From: Lethocerus indicus
Lineage: Eukaryota > Arthropoda > Insecta > Hemiptera > Belostomatidae
Direction: 5' to 3'
Assembly (NCBI GenBank): GCA_019843655.1
Contig: JACDQD010000105.1
Span: forward strand, 62,001 to 126,000
DNA length: 64,000 bases
This document shows, in pieces, positions 1-12,884 of the stretch (positions within the stretch are counted from its first letter, which is position 1; every line of letters begins with the position of its first letter). Made by a program: the position numbers and the translations under genes. Below the pieces are notes generated by a model. That model ran no database searches and had not been told where the DNA came from. It was given only the letters and a program-made list of their open reading frames with translations.

Positions 1-1774
1 GTATTCAAACGAAACAATGTCAAGAACAAGTGTAATGACAGTATTAAATAAAATAGTAACATCCAAGAAACAATTGACCTACGTCCGCGCGGATTTTGTA
101 ACGTGTGCGGTCGGTTCAGGTAAAAGTGTTGTGGAGGGGATGATGGTGGTGGGGGCGGGATTGTAGCAGAGCCGGGTCCCAGACAATGAGGCAGCGGTGG
201 TGGACATTCTGAAAAGGATTTGTTGGCCCCCCGCGGCGGCGGCACATAAATATTTTAAGCGTTTAATTAACGTATTGTTTCGTTTCCGTACAAAACCTCC
301 TACTCCTCCTCCTCCCCCGGCCCCTTCCCACCGCCCCGACCACAACCGGTACGACTAAATGGACCAAATACTGGGCCCTCGCCGGGATATTGTATATAAA
401 TAGCATTTTAAATAGCCGGCCTCGTGGCGAACGCGGAATTGGTGTTAATTATTTAGAAAGCGCGCGGGGAATAATTGGAGCGCGACGCGGCCCCTACCCA
501 ACCCGATCCGATGCTAATTTACCCCCACCAACCGTCCCTCAGCTTGTGTTTACCGACAAAGACATATTAGAAAATTCATAGAAGATACTATTAATTTTTA
601 CAATAGAAAAATCTATCCGTATTACGTTTCGGCCATAAAAACAACTGTCAACAGAAAATAACATGATATCGCTGCGACTTATTTAAATTCGTTACTTTAC
701 GCCCTTTGGACTCACTATCTAATGCTGCCTGCTACAAATAACAATATCATGATTATAAAGCCCCCGTGTGGAAGTACAGGATACATTAGTCGGAAACGAG
801 GGAAGAAGTTCGTTTCGATATTCAATCGGTTAGAATGTTCTTGTTACTGTTTCTGAAATTGATCGATTGGAGAAAAATGACATTCCAATGTCCATTCGTT
901 TCAATTTTCCCTGACCTAATTGGCGTCCCTTACCTTATAAGGCCGGTAATAATATAATTTCACCCTTTTCATCCCCGCGGGAGAGGGAATCCACTAACCG
1001 AAAGGAATCCGATCTGTTACGACGGTTGGAAGGGAGCGGTCGGGGAGAATCCCTTAACAGAAGAAATCCCTTAAGGGGTCTGACGGGGGTGGGTTTGGGG
1101 GGGGTATTTTCACCCCTAAAAGGCCCCGTGCCGGGTGGCGCCGTTTAACGGATTTATGACTCCACAAGTAATAGATCCCAAAGCGACCACCCACCCCCGG
1201 ACTGCTTTATACTCCGGGACTCCACCCTCCACCCCCACTCACACTAACTAACGATCAGCGTCTTGGCCCAGACCCCCGCCATTATTTCAGTTCGGAGTCC
1301 ATATCTGTGGCTTTGGAATAATCTTAATTAGGAACAGTGTTCCTGTTTCACTGTTATACGGTCCCGTATTGGCATCTGTGGACACTTACGAAGAACTAAA
1401 GGCCGTGTGATTCCAGGCGCGTTATTATTTTACTCATTTAAGATACCTCTTTGGTAGTCTTCCGTTCCATTTAATTGGTTTTTGGAAAAATTATGAACGT
1501 TTTATGGTTTTTTTTTATCTCATTCCTAAAGTCTAAGTGCTCGTGTTCTAAAGTCCTAAAGTGTTTCGTGTACACATTTTTTGGGAAAAATAAGATCTGT
1601 TTTCTGATGTAAATGGTGATAACTACATTCGATAATAAAGGTAATTATTCAGTTTTCCATTAGTTAAAATAGTCAGGAGGGAAGTATATATTTATATGAA
1701 AAGAATATTTTATTGACAGTGTGGAGTTCATAATAATATTTACACGTGATTAAGAATTCAATAATACGAATAGT
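1..1774. other. Non-coding DNA with GC-rich islands
   Basis: No gene is supported here. The AT-rich background is broken by GC-rich islands at about 96-545 and 960-1290. The first has a strongly purine/pyrimidine-skewed stretch at 291-345 and a TATA-like TATAAATAG near 394, with no convincing initiator after it. The second ends in long G runs (see the entry at 1085). Short ORFs at 79-345 and 390-581 are low in complexity and resemble no family I know. Confidence 0.6.
1085..1104 (+). other. G-quadruplex motif
   Basis: Runs of 5, 3 and 8 G separated by T and TTT fit a four-tract G-quadruplex pattern, with the last run supplying two tracts. The motif lies at the centre of the GC-rich island at 960-1290. 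Function is unknown. Confidence 0.5.
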
Positions 1775-1887
1775 GTAGATTTTTTGTGGTTCTCTCTCCT
1801 CTCGCTGGTTATATCTTTTGCTAGACGGAGTCAGAAACACAAAAAATCTACGGTATTCCAACCCCTCGCAGACCACAAAACAGGTAT
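1775..1887 (-). mobile_element. Foldback element copy A (short)
   Basis: The segment is bounded on the left by a 14-bp perfect inverted repeat: GTAGATTTTTTGTG at 1775-1788 pairs with CACAAAAAATCTAC at 1838-1851. Between the arms are CTCCTCTCGCTGG and CTTTTGCTAGAC, both shared with the copies near 6633 and 48801. The 40 bases at 1848-1887, read on the minus strand, match 48762-48801 at 38 of 40 positions, which shows the two copies are homologous and inverted relative to each other. The overlapping ORF at 1673-1876 resembles the ORF in the third copy only because the DNA is repeated. I read this as a short non-autonomous element; the superfamily is unknown. Confidence 0.7.
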
Positions 1888-4800
1888 GTTAATCTAATAT
1901 GAATAGCGTTATCCGATCAAATCCTATCAAGGCTTGAGGGAATTGGTAATATCGCAATGTATCACGAGTGAAAATTTACGTGATTTCGATCAATTCCTTG
2001 AATTAGCCACAGGTTCCCCAATTCCCTTTTGTCATAATAAACCTGGGGTTCTGTATGATTTAGGTCAAACATCTGTATGAAACCGACCCGACAGGGCATT
2101 CGCCGCAGCGCGCTTTTCAGTACATACTCGAAGCGAATGCCTTTCGATATAATCCGTGAAACGGCTGCGCCTCGGGTTTAAATTCGTTTGTGTTTCTCTA
2201 ATTAGCGCCGGTAGCGATTGACGGTTTAGATTTCAGTGATTAACCGAGCCGCGGATGCGGAAGGTTGGGCCATTTTGTGAAACCGATACACAGGAACCTG
2301 CTCGAAATTTAGTATCAATGATCGGCACGTGTAATGGGCTCGGGACCCGGACAAATGAATATGTTAAATTCATGTTAAAGTGGCGGTCGGCGGTATTCCG
2401 CTTTTTGACTCGCTTAAACGATTCAATACAGCCCAGGTAAAAGCCGCCGATGCCTCTCTCTACCGCGACCATCTGAATATATTAATCTATAATAGACCCA
2501 ATTTATAATCTTTCCCACCGAAATACACGGAGTCGTACTAAACTTTGGAACAAACCTTACATTTTCACCTTATATGAATTAGCGACCATGCATAAATTTA
2601 ACGTCAAGTCATTATCTGATTTGAGTCCGGTAATCCTAATTTCTATTAAAACTCAGAATTAAGTTCAGATTGAATAATATAAAATATTTTTAAATCTACT
2701 TGGATGTAGTTGAGAACACCAAATCGTTCTTCGGTCATGTTCTTTATGTATTTTTTATTTCAGCGAAATCATTTACAAAATTCGTTTTGAATATGAAAAA
2801 AATTACAGGAATTAATTATGGCGGAATAAACGACTTCAGATTAGCCGCTAACTAAGGAGCATTAGGCCATCCTCTAGATTCGGCATCTTTTCACAATCTT
2901 GGCCCCGGCCGACTTCTACCGGCGAGGGCCTAAGAGGTCCTAAGAGTTGAAGCGTCGGCTGTAATTATTCAAATGACTATTTATACAGGTCGCATACCTG
3001 ATTAGGGGTGCCCTCACCCCCTCCACTCCCGGGAAAATAAGTCTGGCTAATGCCGTAATTATGCCGGTCTCAGGTGAATAAGAGAATGAGCATTTTACTT
3101 TTTTTTTCGTCTTCTTCGTAATTTTTCTTCCTCCCGACTGGGGCATTTTTTCGGTGTAATATTTAGTAAGCTGCCTGGATGCTAAACAGACATTATGTAA
3201 AGGCGACATATCGCAGCCATAGTTCGGCGATAGCTCACGGTTATCACTCGAATAACTTCGGTTTGACCTCAATATCCCACTTACAAATTGGTAAGATGCA
3301 GGGTTCTAAATGTTCGATCTAATTGTAAAGATTTAAAATACGCAAGAGAACACAAAAACTAAGTAGATAAAATAATAAATACATCGTTATATTCGGCGTT
3401 TTCGGAAATTATATACAATCCTTCATTCATTCGTATTCTAAGGTTGGGTGGACAAGCAAAAAGAATGGGGACGGAATGGAGGGATTGACAAAGGATAAGA
3501 AATGAAAGCGGAGACTGGGTATAAAGGCCGTGATGGTATTCTGTTCACGGTGGTCGTATCCGATGCTGCGTATTGTTTCCCGTTTTAAACTTTTCTATTA
3601 TCGGGACCCTTCTCGCTCATTCACCGCCTCCCGGGTCATTCTGAAGAGCATTGGCCCGAGCTATGCCGGGCACGTACCGCCTTGGGGTTAGCCACACTCC
3701 CTCTCCTCCCTCACCTACACAGATTATAGAGAGAAAATTCACGCTATTCATCCGGCAGGCCTACTTTGGCCGAATAAAACAAAATACAAACAAAACAACT
3801 ATCGTCCCTTTTCCGTCAGATATTGAGGAAAGTCTCTTCTCTCTCCAGGATAATATCAGAGTTTGGTCATGTTCTAGGTACACGGCAAACACTTTTCAAA
3901 ATGTTCTTTTGCACTGTTACAGTTGAATGTGTACAGCATGTGAAATCATCAGCGTGGTTCATAATATAAAATAAAAGAGTCGACTCCTACCACTCTGGTA
4001 TATTCGAACGTTCAACACTCAATCGTTGTGCCATCATCTATGCATAAAATCAGTGTATATTAACATATAATAGTTTCCGAGACATGCGGAATTATTTATA
4101 TCATAATTTATTAAAATGCATCGAAGCATATTTATATACGTTTTTCTTTTAAATAATAATTAGAGAAAGCGACCAATTCAACTGAATATTTATAATTTAG
4201 TTAGTAAGAAAATTCACCGCGGCAGGCTGAAAATCAGCGTGGCGATTGGTTAATTAACAATCGCGCCCTGATTCCGCCCAACATAGGCCCCAAATCAGGT
4301 TTGGAAATGAGCATAATCAATAGAACCGTGTTCCTGCCGACCGAGCAAAATCGGTTGCATTTTCAATAAACTGGGAAAAACAACAGCGCTCCCTCAGAGT
4401 ACAAATAACTGTACGCAATTGACACTAAAACAATTCCCTAATTACAGAACTAAACGCTCCAACAGTCCCCCAACAGCATTTCAATGCGGTACCCAGTAAT
4501 TTATACCTAATGAGTTCGACACATTCAAACCCAATATATCTGCAAAATCAATAAGACAGGTACATTTAAATAAATAAATTCATTTGCGTGCTCCAAGTAT
4601 ATATACATACACGAGTACAAACATAAACAATGTGGTCGCTAACTAATTCTAATTTTTAAAACCGGACTAAATGTACTCAAATTGATAAAATACATTTGAA
4701 AATCTATTACATTATATGACTTTCGACACATGTTGCATACATCCAATTAATGAGCTATTTTCATAATTAATAACAAGATGATAAACGATTCGATAACTAA

Positions 4801-6570
4801 AAGAAAAATTAGAAAAATGGATATCTGCATTAGTTATCAATCCATTTTGTAAATATGAAGGATTAATTTTCAAGGCATTCATAAATAATCATTCGACGAC
4901 CATTAGGTTCACGTCATAAAATATCTTTATGCAAACATTGCTATGCATTTTTGTTAATTTATTGTAATCAAGATGTAAAATAACAACAGTTTTAATATGT
5001 GCGAACGATGACATTAACCGTTTTGAAATAGCGACAGTCGTATTTATACAAATCTGCAAGTTATTTATCTTGGCTTTTCAATAAAACCTCACAGCTTCCC
5101 TCCAACTGTAACGCTTTGAAACCCGTTTATTCCCGGTTTGTTCCCAGGGGAATATTGAATGGCTTATCTCTCTTTCACTCTTGACTCAACCAATGAACAA
5201 TTATCGATGATTACGGATTACAGGACTGCGGCCTCTTTATCTCTTCATCGAAATTCATTACCGTGCGTTTACGCGGAACCTTATTGATTTTAGAATACCA
5301 ACCAGCTATGAATACGGCCGAAAAAACCCGACAAAAATAAAAAAAGTTGTAAAACAAATATCGTTTTTCTGTTAATTAAGAGTTTGTTTATAAATATTTG
5401 CCTATAAGGTTCCTATTTCATGATCTTTCTGTCCGTATTCAAGTTTTAACTATTATTAAAATTTAATATTCGTGTTATAAAACTGACTGTGAAATGGTAG
5501 AAACTGCGGCAGTGTATGATTATGGTTTCAATGGGTCTATTTAATTTTTTACACCAAATACAGACAAATGATTTGAAAAATATATTTTTTTTCTTTTTTG
5601 CTTTCGTACAACCTAAGAATTCGAGGGATTATTGTGCTGTCAAGCCTAACAAAGTCCTGTATATAATAGCAGGATACTATTTTTGTCACACTATGTTGTC
5701 AAAAGTCGCCCCCTACAGTCCTCTGTACTATATCCTGATTCCTGACAGGGGCAGAACAACGATCGATTACATTCAAGAATACAATCTGAATTGCCCTAGA
5801 AAACCCGTCTAAATCTTCTTCTAGACTCTTCCCATTCTTAGCTTTTAATCCGTTCCAACCGCATTGTGTGTTTGTGTGCGCGCGCGTGATTAATACCGTC
5901 CTAGGGGCGGTTTAGGAGCGGAGGGGGTTGCAACCCTTCTGTCTTTATTGCGGCTTGCCTATCGACCAACCCCGCAAGCGACGGCGACCCCCGGGGGTAA
6001 TCTCCCCGCAGATGCTAGGTATTTTCAAGAAAAAACCGACCCATTGTCCCAAGATATACCTGAAAATTTGAAGCGGAATGAGACACAGTATAGTCTGACA
6101 ATCCAAAATACATAACCATACAGATTAAATAATCGCAGAGTCTAACGACGGAATTGAATGTTATTAATTTTTTTAATTAATCACATCTCGTAGTATCTGA
6201 GTATGTTGGAGTTTCAGGCATCTCTCCGAGACTTACCATAATATTCACTGTTATAGCAATGCAATGATAAAATATTCGATTGTCCAGAGTATACATACTA
6301 AGAATTTAGGAATATTTTTAATAGCCTCCAATATATGTGGCTGTCCTTCTGAGAAACAGAAGCAAAATATATTCAGTGTAAAAGGTGACCAGTTGTGGAA
6401 CTAAATGAATAATTGGCTTTGTAAATTCTCCCAATACGAACAGATGCAGGGATGATTAAATACCTCACCCATACTAATACCTATATAGAATTTAGTACAT
6501 GTGAAATATGATCCTAATTATTCGCAATAATCAACAGGAGAACAGATTGTCTGTCCGCTATTTGAAAAAA
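1888..6570. other. Non-coding AT-rich DNA
   Basis: No gene is supported. A 9-bp inverted repeat (2095-2103 and 2133-2141) is within chance expectation. The stretch at about 4080-5080 is very AT-rich, and a GC-rich island with a short TG/CG run lies at about 5865-6010. ORFs at 2233-2472, 2940-3272, 3651-3926 and 5516-5812 show no recognisable domain and no convincing splice context. Confidence 0.55.
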
Positions 6571-6747
6571 CCGAAACCGGTCTAGCTCGAATCAAGATCA
6601 AAAGGGTAAGTTGGAACACATATAACATTTTGGTAGATTTGGTGTGTTTCTGTCTCCTCTCGCTGATTTGGTCTTTTGCTAGACCGGTTTCGGCTGCTCG
6701 TCATCTTCAGTAGCGGTGTTAGTCACGTTGGACGTTTTATCCTCACT
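6571..6747 (-). mobile_element. Foldback element copy B
   Basis: A 16-bp perfect inverted repeat (CCGAAACCGGTCTAGC at 6571-6586 and its complement at 6678-6693) encloses the segment starting GTAGATTTGGTGTG at 6633. From there to 6747 the sequence follows the reverse complement of the copy at 48801-48967: a CTCCTCTCGCT block, a CTTTTGCTAGACCGG block, a CATCTTCAGTAGCG block and a final ATCCTCACT. It lacks the 40-nt outer block seen in copies A and C. A short run of ACTGTC units follows at 6751-6770. Confidence 0.7.
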
Positions 6748-6750
6748 GCA

Positions 6751-6770
6751 ACTGTCACTGTCACTGTCAC
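6751..6770. repeat. Short ACTGTC tandem repeat
   Basis: Three copies of the 6-bp unit ACTGTC plus a partial fourth lie directly beside the right edge of foldback copy B. This is probably slippage at the element boundary. Confidence 0.6.
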
Positions 6771-6794
6771 TTCTACTGTGGTGGTTGCCTGTTT

Positions 6795-9700
6795 GTCGTG
6801 TGTGTATATATATGTGCCATCATTATTTTATAATGAATAAAGGTCGGTCCACTCCAAAATGAGATACTTATATGCCGGTCATAAGAGAATGTAATCCACT
6901 TACAAAATGTAGGAGGAGAATTCAAATTTTTCCTTCCCGCCTAAAGTGGATCGGGGGAAAACCGCTCCCTGTAATTATATTTATAAATTCACGGGTAGGG
7001 GAGGGGGCATATATATCTGAAAACCAATCACAATTACTGAATATTCTATTAGGGCTGCATTAGTGAGCGCAGGGTGAGTAGGCATTATGCCGCTCCATAG
7101 CCACCCAACCGGGACCTGGGATCACACTCAAAAGAGAATACATAATACGCTTTTAATACCATCGTCTCTCTAAGCCCAGGACACAATTCTTGAATCCTTA
7201 TCGCGGATATTCCCCTATAACTTTACAAATATCAATGTATATTGTCTGGCGCATTGGAAACGATTCGTTTGTATTGGCTCCCGATAAAGGCAGCAGGCTT
7301 AGTAACAGACAGATTGAATTTGGAGTTAATAAATTAGTTTCTAAATAAATGCGCGACTGATCATCGCTACTATTATTTTTATCTAAACATAGTTATTACT
7401 CTGGTGAATATGACAGCCTGAGAAGTAGTTGGCCATTTCGGTGTTGCCCAAGACCAAACATTCGAGTTGAGAGGGCCCACTTAGAAATCAAGCTGGCCCG
7501 AAGAAGCCCTCGAAACCTCGGTGAGCTAAACCCCGGGGTTTTAGTGCTCAGTTACGGTTCGCCTCGCGTAAAACGGCTCGTTAAAATTTGAGGCCCGAAC
7601 GACGAACAAAGGCGTGATGACCTTGATTTTGTATGAAATTAATTTTCCCTGTTTTGGAAACCCCGTCGGCGGAACCCGGCCCGCAAATTGAATTTTCTAT
7701 TACTGAATGTTGCGGGTATCAAATTTTCAAGGTCTCCTTCGGACCGCTATAGAAAAATATGCGAGCAACAACTCTCATTTCGGAGATGAACGCGAAAACC
7801 GAGTGCAAAATATTCCCATACACTATACAATATAACTTTAGAAGTGAATAGATAGAACTTAAGAATTTAGAAATGAAATTTTACTCACTCTGTAATTTTG
7901 TTTCATATATCCTCCGACACTTTTACTCTATCTGCAGTAAGTACCCATTTTGCAACTACTTCCGAAATTTTATTTATGTAACCTCCGTTTTTTCTTTTAT
8001 TTTGAGTCACGATACAATTTTTAAAATTATGCATATACAATATATATTTTCACGACTATCGGAAGTAATGACTTCTGTCCATCAAGACCTTACATAATTC
8101 GCATTTTTCCGTGTTAACGAAATTTGTCGGTGTATCTATATTTAGTTGGCATACTTAAGGCCTTCCGGTGGACTGGGGATGATTATTCCGAACTAGGGGC
8201 CGATGCCGTGTAGCTAGGCAACCTCCAACCCACTTCCAGAGCCCCTGCTTAAAAGTCAAAATTTTAGATGGGACAAATCGCATTTTTTCCGACACATTTA
8301 TTCTGGACGGGTCGGATGCAAATTTTTCAACCCCTCAACAGACTTCGAACCACTGTATTAAAAGCTGAGAACAACCTTCCAAGTTTCCTCCACACCTCGC
8401 CACAACAAAATTCCGATCTTTTGTGCCGAAGGTGTGTATTCTTTCTTATCGTTCTCAATCATATCAGTACGAATATTCGTTCCCGAAAAATAAACTTTCT
8501 ACATTGATATTAAAGTTGCTGCCGCAAATCAACCTGAGTCCTCCTCACTGAATTTTGCACCGAGAAAATAAAAGATGATGGCTCGGGACTTCTTTCTAAA
8601 CCTGCCAGGTTCCAGATAAAAAAAACCGGGACCAGTTATAGATCGGACAGCACGCATACTGTGGTTATTATTTGCGGACAAATTAGTAGTGTAAAGATTA
8701 CAATTGACTTTCCTGATTTTCTCCTTTATTCGACATGAAGGTCGAACACAAATTAGAATCGTAAGCGGGAACTGAAATACCGCGCGGCTTATCTTTAAAA
8801 ATCTGATTATCGGTCAACAGAACGAGCGGCGGTGGCCTGTCCAAATTACTTCCAGTTGGGGAAGGGAACACTTTTCGCTTAAAGTGTGCGTCCCGTTCTT
8901 GTTCCTGCCAAGTGAACTTCCGCCAGGTGAACTTATTAAGTACCCGTTTGTCTAATTGGTGAACTTCTCTGCTCGCCGGCGCGAGGAACTTTTATTTCCC
9001 CCGACAGTTCGACCGGTTAGATATAGATGAGCGGTTCCCTCCCCCAGTGAAAAGTTTATTGAACTTCAGCTTTCAAGTTTAGCACAAGAATATATCGTCC
9101 GCTAAGCGCTGTGATTTACGGCAGTACACGCTCACCTCGTAGTTAATGAACCGGAGGGAACCGAAGGTACCATACTGGCATTATTATGTATTATTCTCAG
9201 CCATTCGAAGTAAAAAGTTCGTTTAAATTTATGATACAAATTGAATCATCTATGAATGATACCATGATGTACCACACATTGGATCGGAGATTACTACAAA
9301 TGAACCCATGTTTTTAATATGAAAATTATCTATAACCACGTGATTCCTCGGTACCTAGTGGCATTATAGAAAAATACAGAAACAGTTAAACGTCAACGAA
9401 TCGTATAAGCTTTTTTGATAATTCTTTAAATTACTTTTGTAGCCTAATAAATTATTAGATGCTAAACTTATCAGCAACTAGTGTACAATATGAACACTTC
9501 ACGTATATCTTATGTGCACTCAGACGGAACACGGATTGAGTCGATGTTGTAAATTGTATTAAAGGAACATCATTAAACTCCTCAATCGCTGGACTATGGT
9601 TATTATCAGTTAAATGCTGTATGAACCAATATGTTCCACGAACTATTCCCTGTGAAGATAAATCTCTGTCCGAGCAGAACACTTTGAACCAACAGACATA

Positions 9701-10205
9701 AATAATACGGTTCGATTGAACAAACAATAATACTCGCATCCCACGCAAATGAATCCAAAATAGCCTGAAAATTCTCTGCTCTCAATTTTTTCACGCTGAA
9801 AAATAGAATTGTCACGGTAAAATTTTGTAATCGCCAGAGTGGAACGAATTAAATGTGCAGAATAATCATTTTTTAATATTTTCTAAGGGTTACTATGAAC
9901 TTCAATTTGATTTTATTGTTATTGTTCCATTCAGGACTAATCTGAGAGAAAATGGAACAATAACTAACCAAAGTTTCAGTCCAGTATGAAAATATGTAAT
10001 GATTCGTAAAATTCCCCAATACAGAGTGCTAATATCTTCACCGAACCTGTTGTGAAACCGTGAATCGTCGATCCAGAATACGGTATTAACATTCGTAAAT
10101 GATGCAGGATGAAGGCCATATCCAAAGCAGATATTATTCCGCAGCATTATATCTTAATAGTTGCAACTACGTAGCTTCCCGTTAAGTCCGAGTAAGTTCA
10201 GTTGG
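6795..10205. other. Non-coding DNA
   Basis: No gene is supported. GC-richer patches occur at about 7440-7700, 8160-8250 and 8810-9060. Minus-strand ORFs at 9455-9748, 9606-9815 and 9902-10147 lie in AT-rich DNA, overlap one another or sit close together, and match nothing I know. Confidence 0.5.
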
Positions 10206-10269
10206 GCGGCGCTAAGCTGTCCCGCGGGGCTCAAGTGGCATCAGCCGCGCTGTGGGACAGTGGCGCCGC
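10206..10269. repeat. GC-rich imperfect inverted repeat (hairpin)
   Basis: Left arm 10206-10223 (GCGGCGC, a 4-base bulge, then CTGTCCC) pairs with right arm 10254-10269 (GGGACAG, CA, then GCGCCGC in context). The total of 64 bp and GGCGC/GCGCC termini resemble the hairpin repeats at 12823, 35846, 36237 and 49723, but the inner sequence is not clearly homologous. It abuts the tandem repeat that begins at 10269. Confidence 0.55.
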
Positions 10270-10312
10270 TGGGCTAGCACTGGGCTAGCACTAGACTAGC
10301 ACTAGGCTAGCA
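10269..10312. repeat. 11-bp tandem repeat, four units
   Basis: Four consecutive 11-bp units follow the pattern CTRGRCTAGCA (CTGGGCTAGCA twice, then CTAGACTAGCA and CTAGGCTAGCA). Each unit contains CTAG, giving a regular array. It starts at the last base of the preceding hairpin. Confidence 0.9.
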
Positions 10313-12822
10313 CTGGTGTACGGATGTAGCGGGCCAATATTCAGAGGATGGGATTAATTTCAGTGACGCGTTGTGCGGGCCGCTCTTGGGCGTTAACAAT
10401 CGGACATCGGGCTCGGGGTGATGAATATTCGATGAGAACTCGATCCATCGATTCACCTCTCTCGACTCCCTGAATATGATCGAACTCGTAAAATGTTTAT
10501 TAGGCCTCTGACCCCTAATAAACTGATGGCCGGCAGTTTCACTATAGATCCCACGAGACCAAATTGATTCGCAATTTTTCCAGCAGATTTAATATATCTT
10601 TCAACATTAAAATATCATCTTATAGTGTCATTTTCTGTTTTCTTTATCGAGTTATGCGCGTAATAGGATCATTATGATACTGACAGTAGGATTTTTACCG
10701 TGTGACCACTAGCTATATCGAAAATTGGAAATTTATACGACGATAGATAAAATATAGATCTAGTATAATTAACAATGCGTTATCAGCTATTTGCTGGCTA
10801 CTAAATTGTCCCACTTCCAATAACGTGTGCACTATATTTGCTCTGTGAAATGTATATTGGTTCAATGAAGTACGGAGCGATTGCCCATTTCGTGGACAAT
10901 ATGTGCCCGAATAGTAGTGGCCGGACAAAAGTACAGGAAAAGGAAAAGGGCACTTAACAGCGGGTGAAATAATAAAATATTTAAAATATCGCCTCTCATA
11001 AATTCTCAGGAAGAAAGTAATAAAAAGGAGTCCTACATCTACCGGCTGCTTTTTTTCGGCGCAGTTAAAACTTTACATATTTCTTATTGCTCGGCTTCCT
11101 TGGCCAAAAATTTTATTTTTTCCACTTCAAAATGTTCGTTTATATCCCCCACCCAAACAATCGAGAGTGCCTCCGGAAATAGGTTAAATATCATAAAACA
11201 TTCCAATGTAGGTAATTTGACTTTTGTAGGGCCCAAGTGCAGAATGCTACAGCGTATGGTAAATACTCACCGCGGACGAGGCGGCGCTTGTAGTATTCCC
11301 ATCTATAATACCTAGACTGATCACCAAACGACATTTAATATCAGAAATATAGAGTGCGTAAATGGAATACTACTTTTGGAATAAAACAATGCAATTTTTA
11401 CGTTGCCAATAATAATAACTGCCATCACTATTCCGACATAAACAATTCAAGCTGGTGTTTATTGTGAACAGAAACAGGAGGCCAATATTAAATGTGTATA
11501 CAGTTTTTAATAAAATAATGTAAAACCGCCTAACATAAAATGTTGTAATATACCGATTTAGACTATTAATTGCTGTTTATGGGGAACAATTTTAAGGCTA
11601 TGGAAAGAAAAAGAGGAGAGTTTCCAGGTTAGAATTAGAAACTAGAGTCGGGTGGGATAGACAGAGCTCCTTGAAATATTAAATCGGTGGACACAACCTA
11701 TCGTGTGACTAACCCAAGCCTTCAAGTTTGTACTTGGACGTAGTTTTCAAGTTGACCAGAAGCGCGCACCGCAGTCAAAAGTTTGTTAGACCAATGTCAT
11801 TGGCACTTCATAAATAAGTTGAAGTCGCTCTCGGTGTTCGTGTGAGTATTCCGCGTGCGCACAATACCTGTATAGCTGTTCGATGTGACCATCGTTTCTC
11901 TTCAAATGGACGCCATTTATTTTATTTTATACATATTTTTATTGAAAGCACAATATTGTACAATACCTTAATTAATAAGTAATAGCAGTACCTGTGGGAA
12001 TTCCACGGAGCGAAATGAGCAGTGTTAAATTATAGATTGAAAAAGAAATTACTTTCAAGTGTATTAAAATGTATGAATTTCGAGTTTATACACAATATAT
12101 ATAGAGCCACAACATACTGGGCTACCAGTAACCTATGGCGACTCAAGCTTAAGGCCTGAACGAAAGAAACACAAGCAGAATTAAAAAGTAGGTACTCAAA
12201 CACAGCTCAGTGCGATATATAATTTGGGATTTCATTTGTCCTTGTTATAATTAAATTAAATTTAAAAATTTTAGAATTTTAAAAGTCTCTAAATTCAAAA
12301 TGCTTCCAATTACATCAAAAATATTCTATTGATTAGAAATTCAGTGTTAGTAGTGCACAATTTTTCTTGTCTCTCTGATCGATAGCTTGATTTGCTACGT
12401 AACGATGAGAAGTATGTTTAACGATGAGTTAAAGAGTCGTCAGAGAAACCGAAGGCAAGAATGAGCCCTCTAGGAGGACCAATTACAGTTCAGTGATAGT
12501 TCTGACGGGATATTTTATCGCAGATCAAACTAAATTTAGTATTGACAATTTGGAGATGCCGAACTCTGTTTATTTTACCCAGGAAACAGAAAATCAAGCC
12601 TGTGCAAAGAACACATTACCTGGTCGACACATTTCAAACCTGTCCTTCGTATCCAAAATGACCATTGAACCGTCGCCAGTTCGCTATCAGAATGCAACAA
12701 TTTTCTATTTTCGGTTCACTAATATTGTAAATAATAATATAATAAAGTAAATAATTTTAGCATAATTAAATATTACTAATCCACAAATTAGTACGGAGAA
12801 ATTTGTTCAGATATACAAATGC
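10313..12822. other. Non-coding AT-rich DNA
   Basis: No gene is supported. ORFs at 10713-10928, 11100-11315 and 12493-12750 are short and match no known family. A minus-strand donor-like GTGAGT near 11270 has no convincing acceptor partner. Confidence 0.5.
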
Positions 12823-12884
12823 GGCGCTTGATACTTGGCCCGCAGTACTGAGACGTTATGCCGGTCTAGTATAACACTGGCGCC
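12823..12884. repeat. Diverged fourth copy of the hairpin repeat
   Basis: The 62-bp segment begins GGCGCTTGATACT and ends TGGCGCC. Within it, TTATGCCGGTCTAGTATAA parallels ATTGCYGGGTTAGTATTA of the three 57-nt copies. The arms can pair imperfectly. It lacks the TTTGYTTAC flank found beside the closer copies, so it is an older or truncated relative. Confidence 0.5.
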
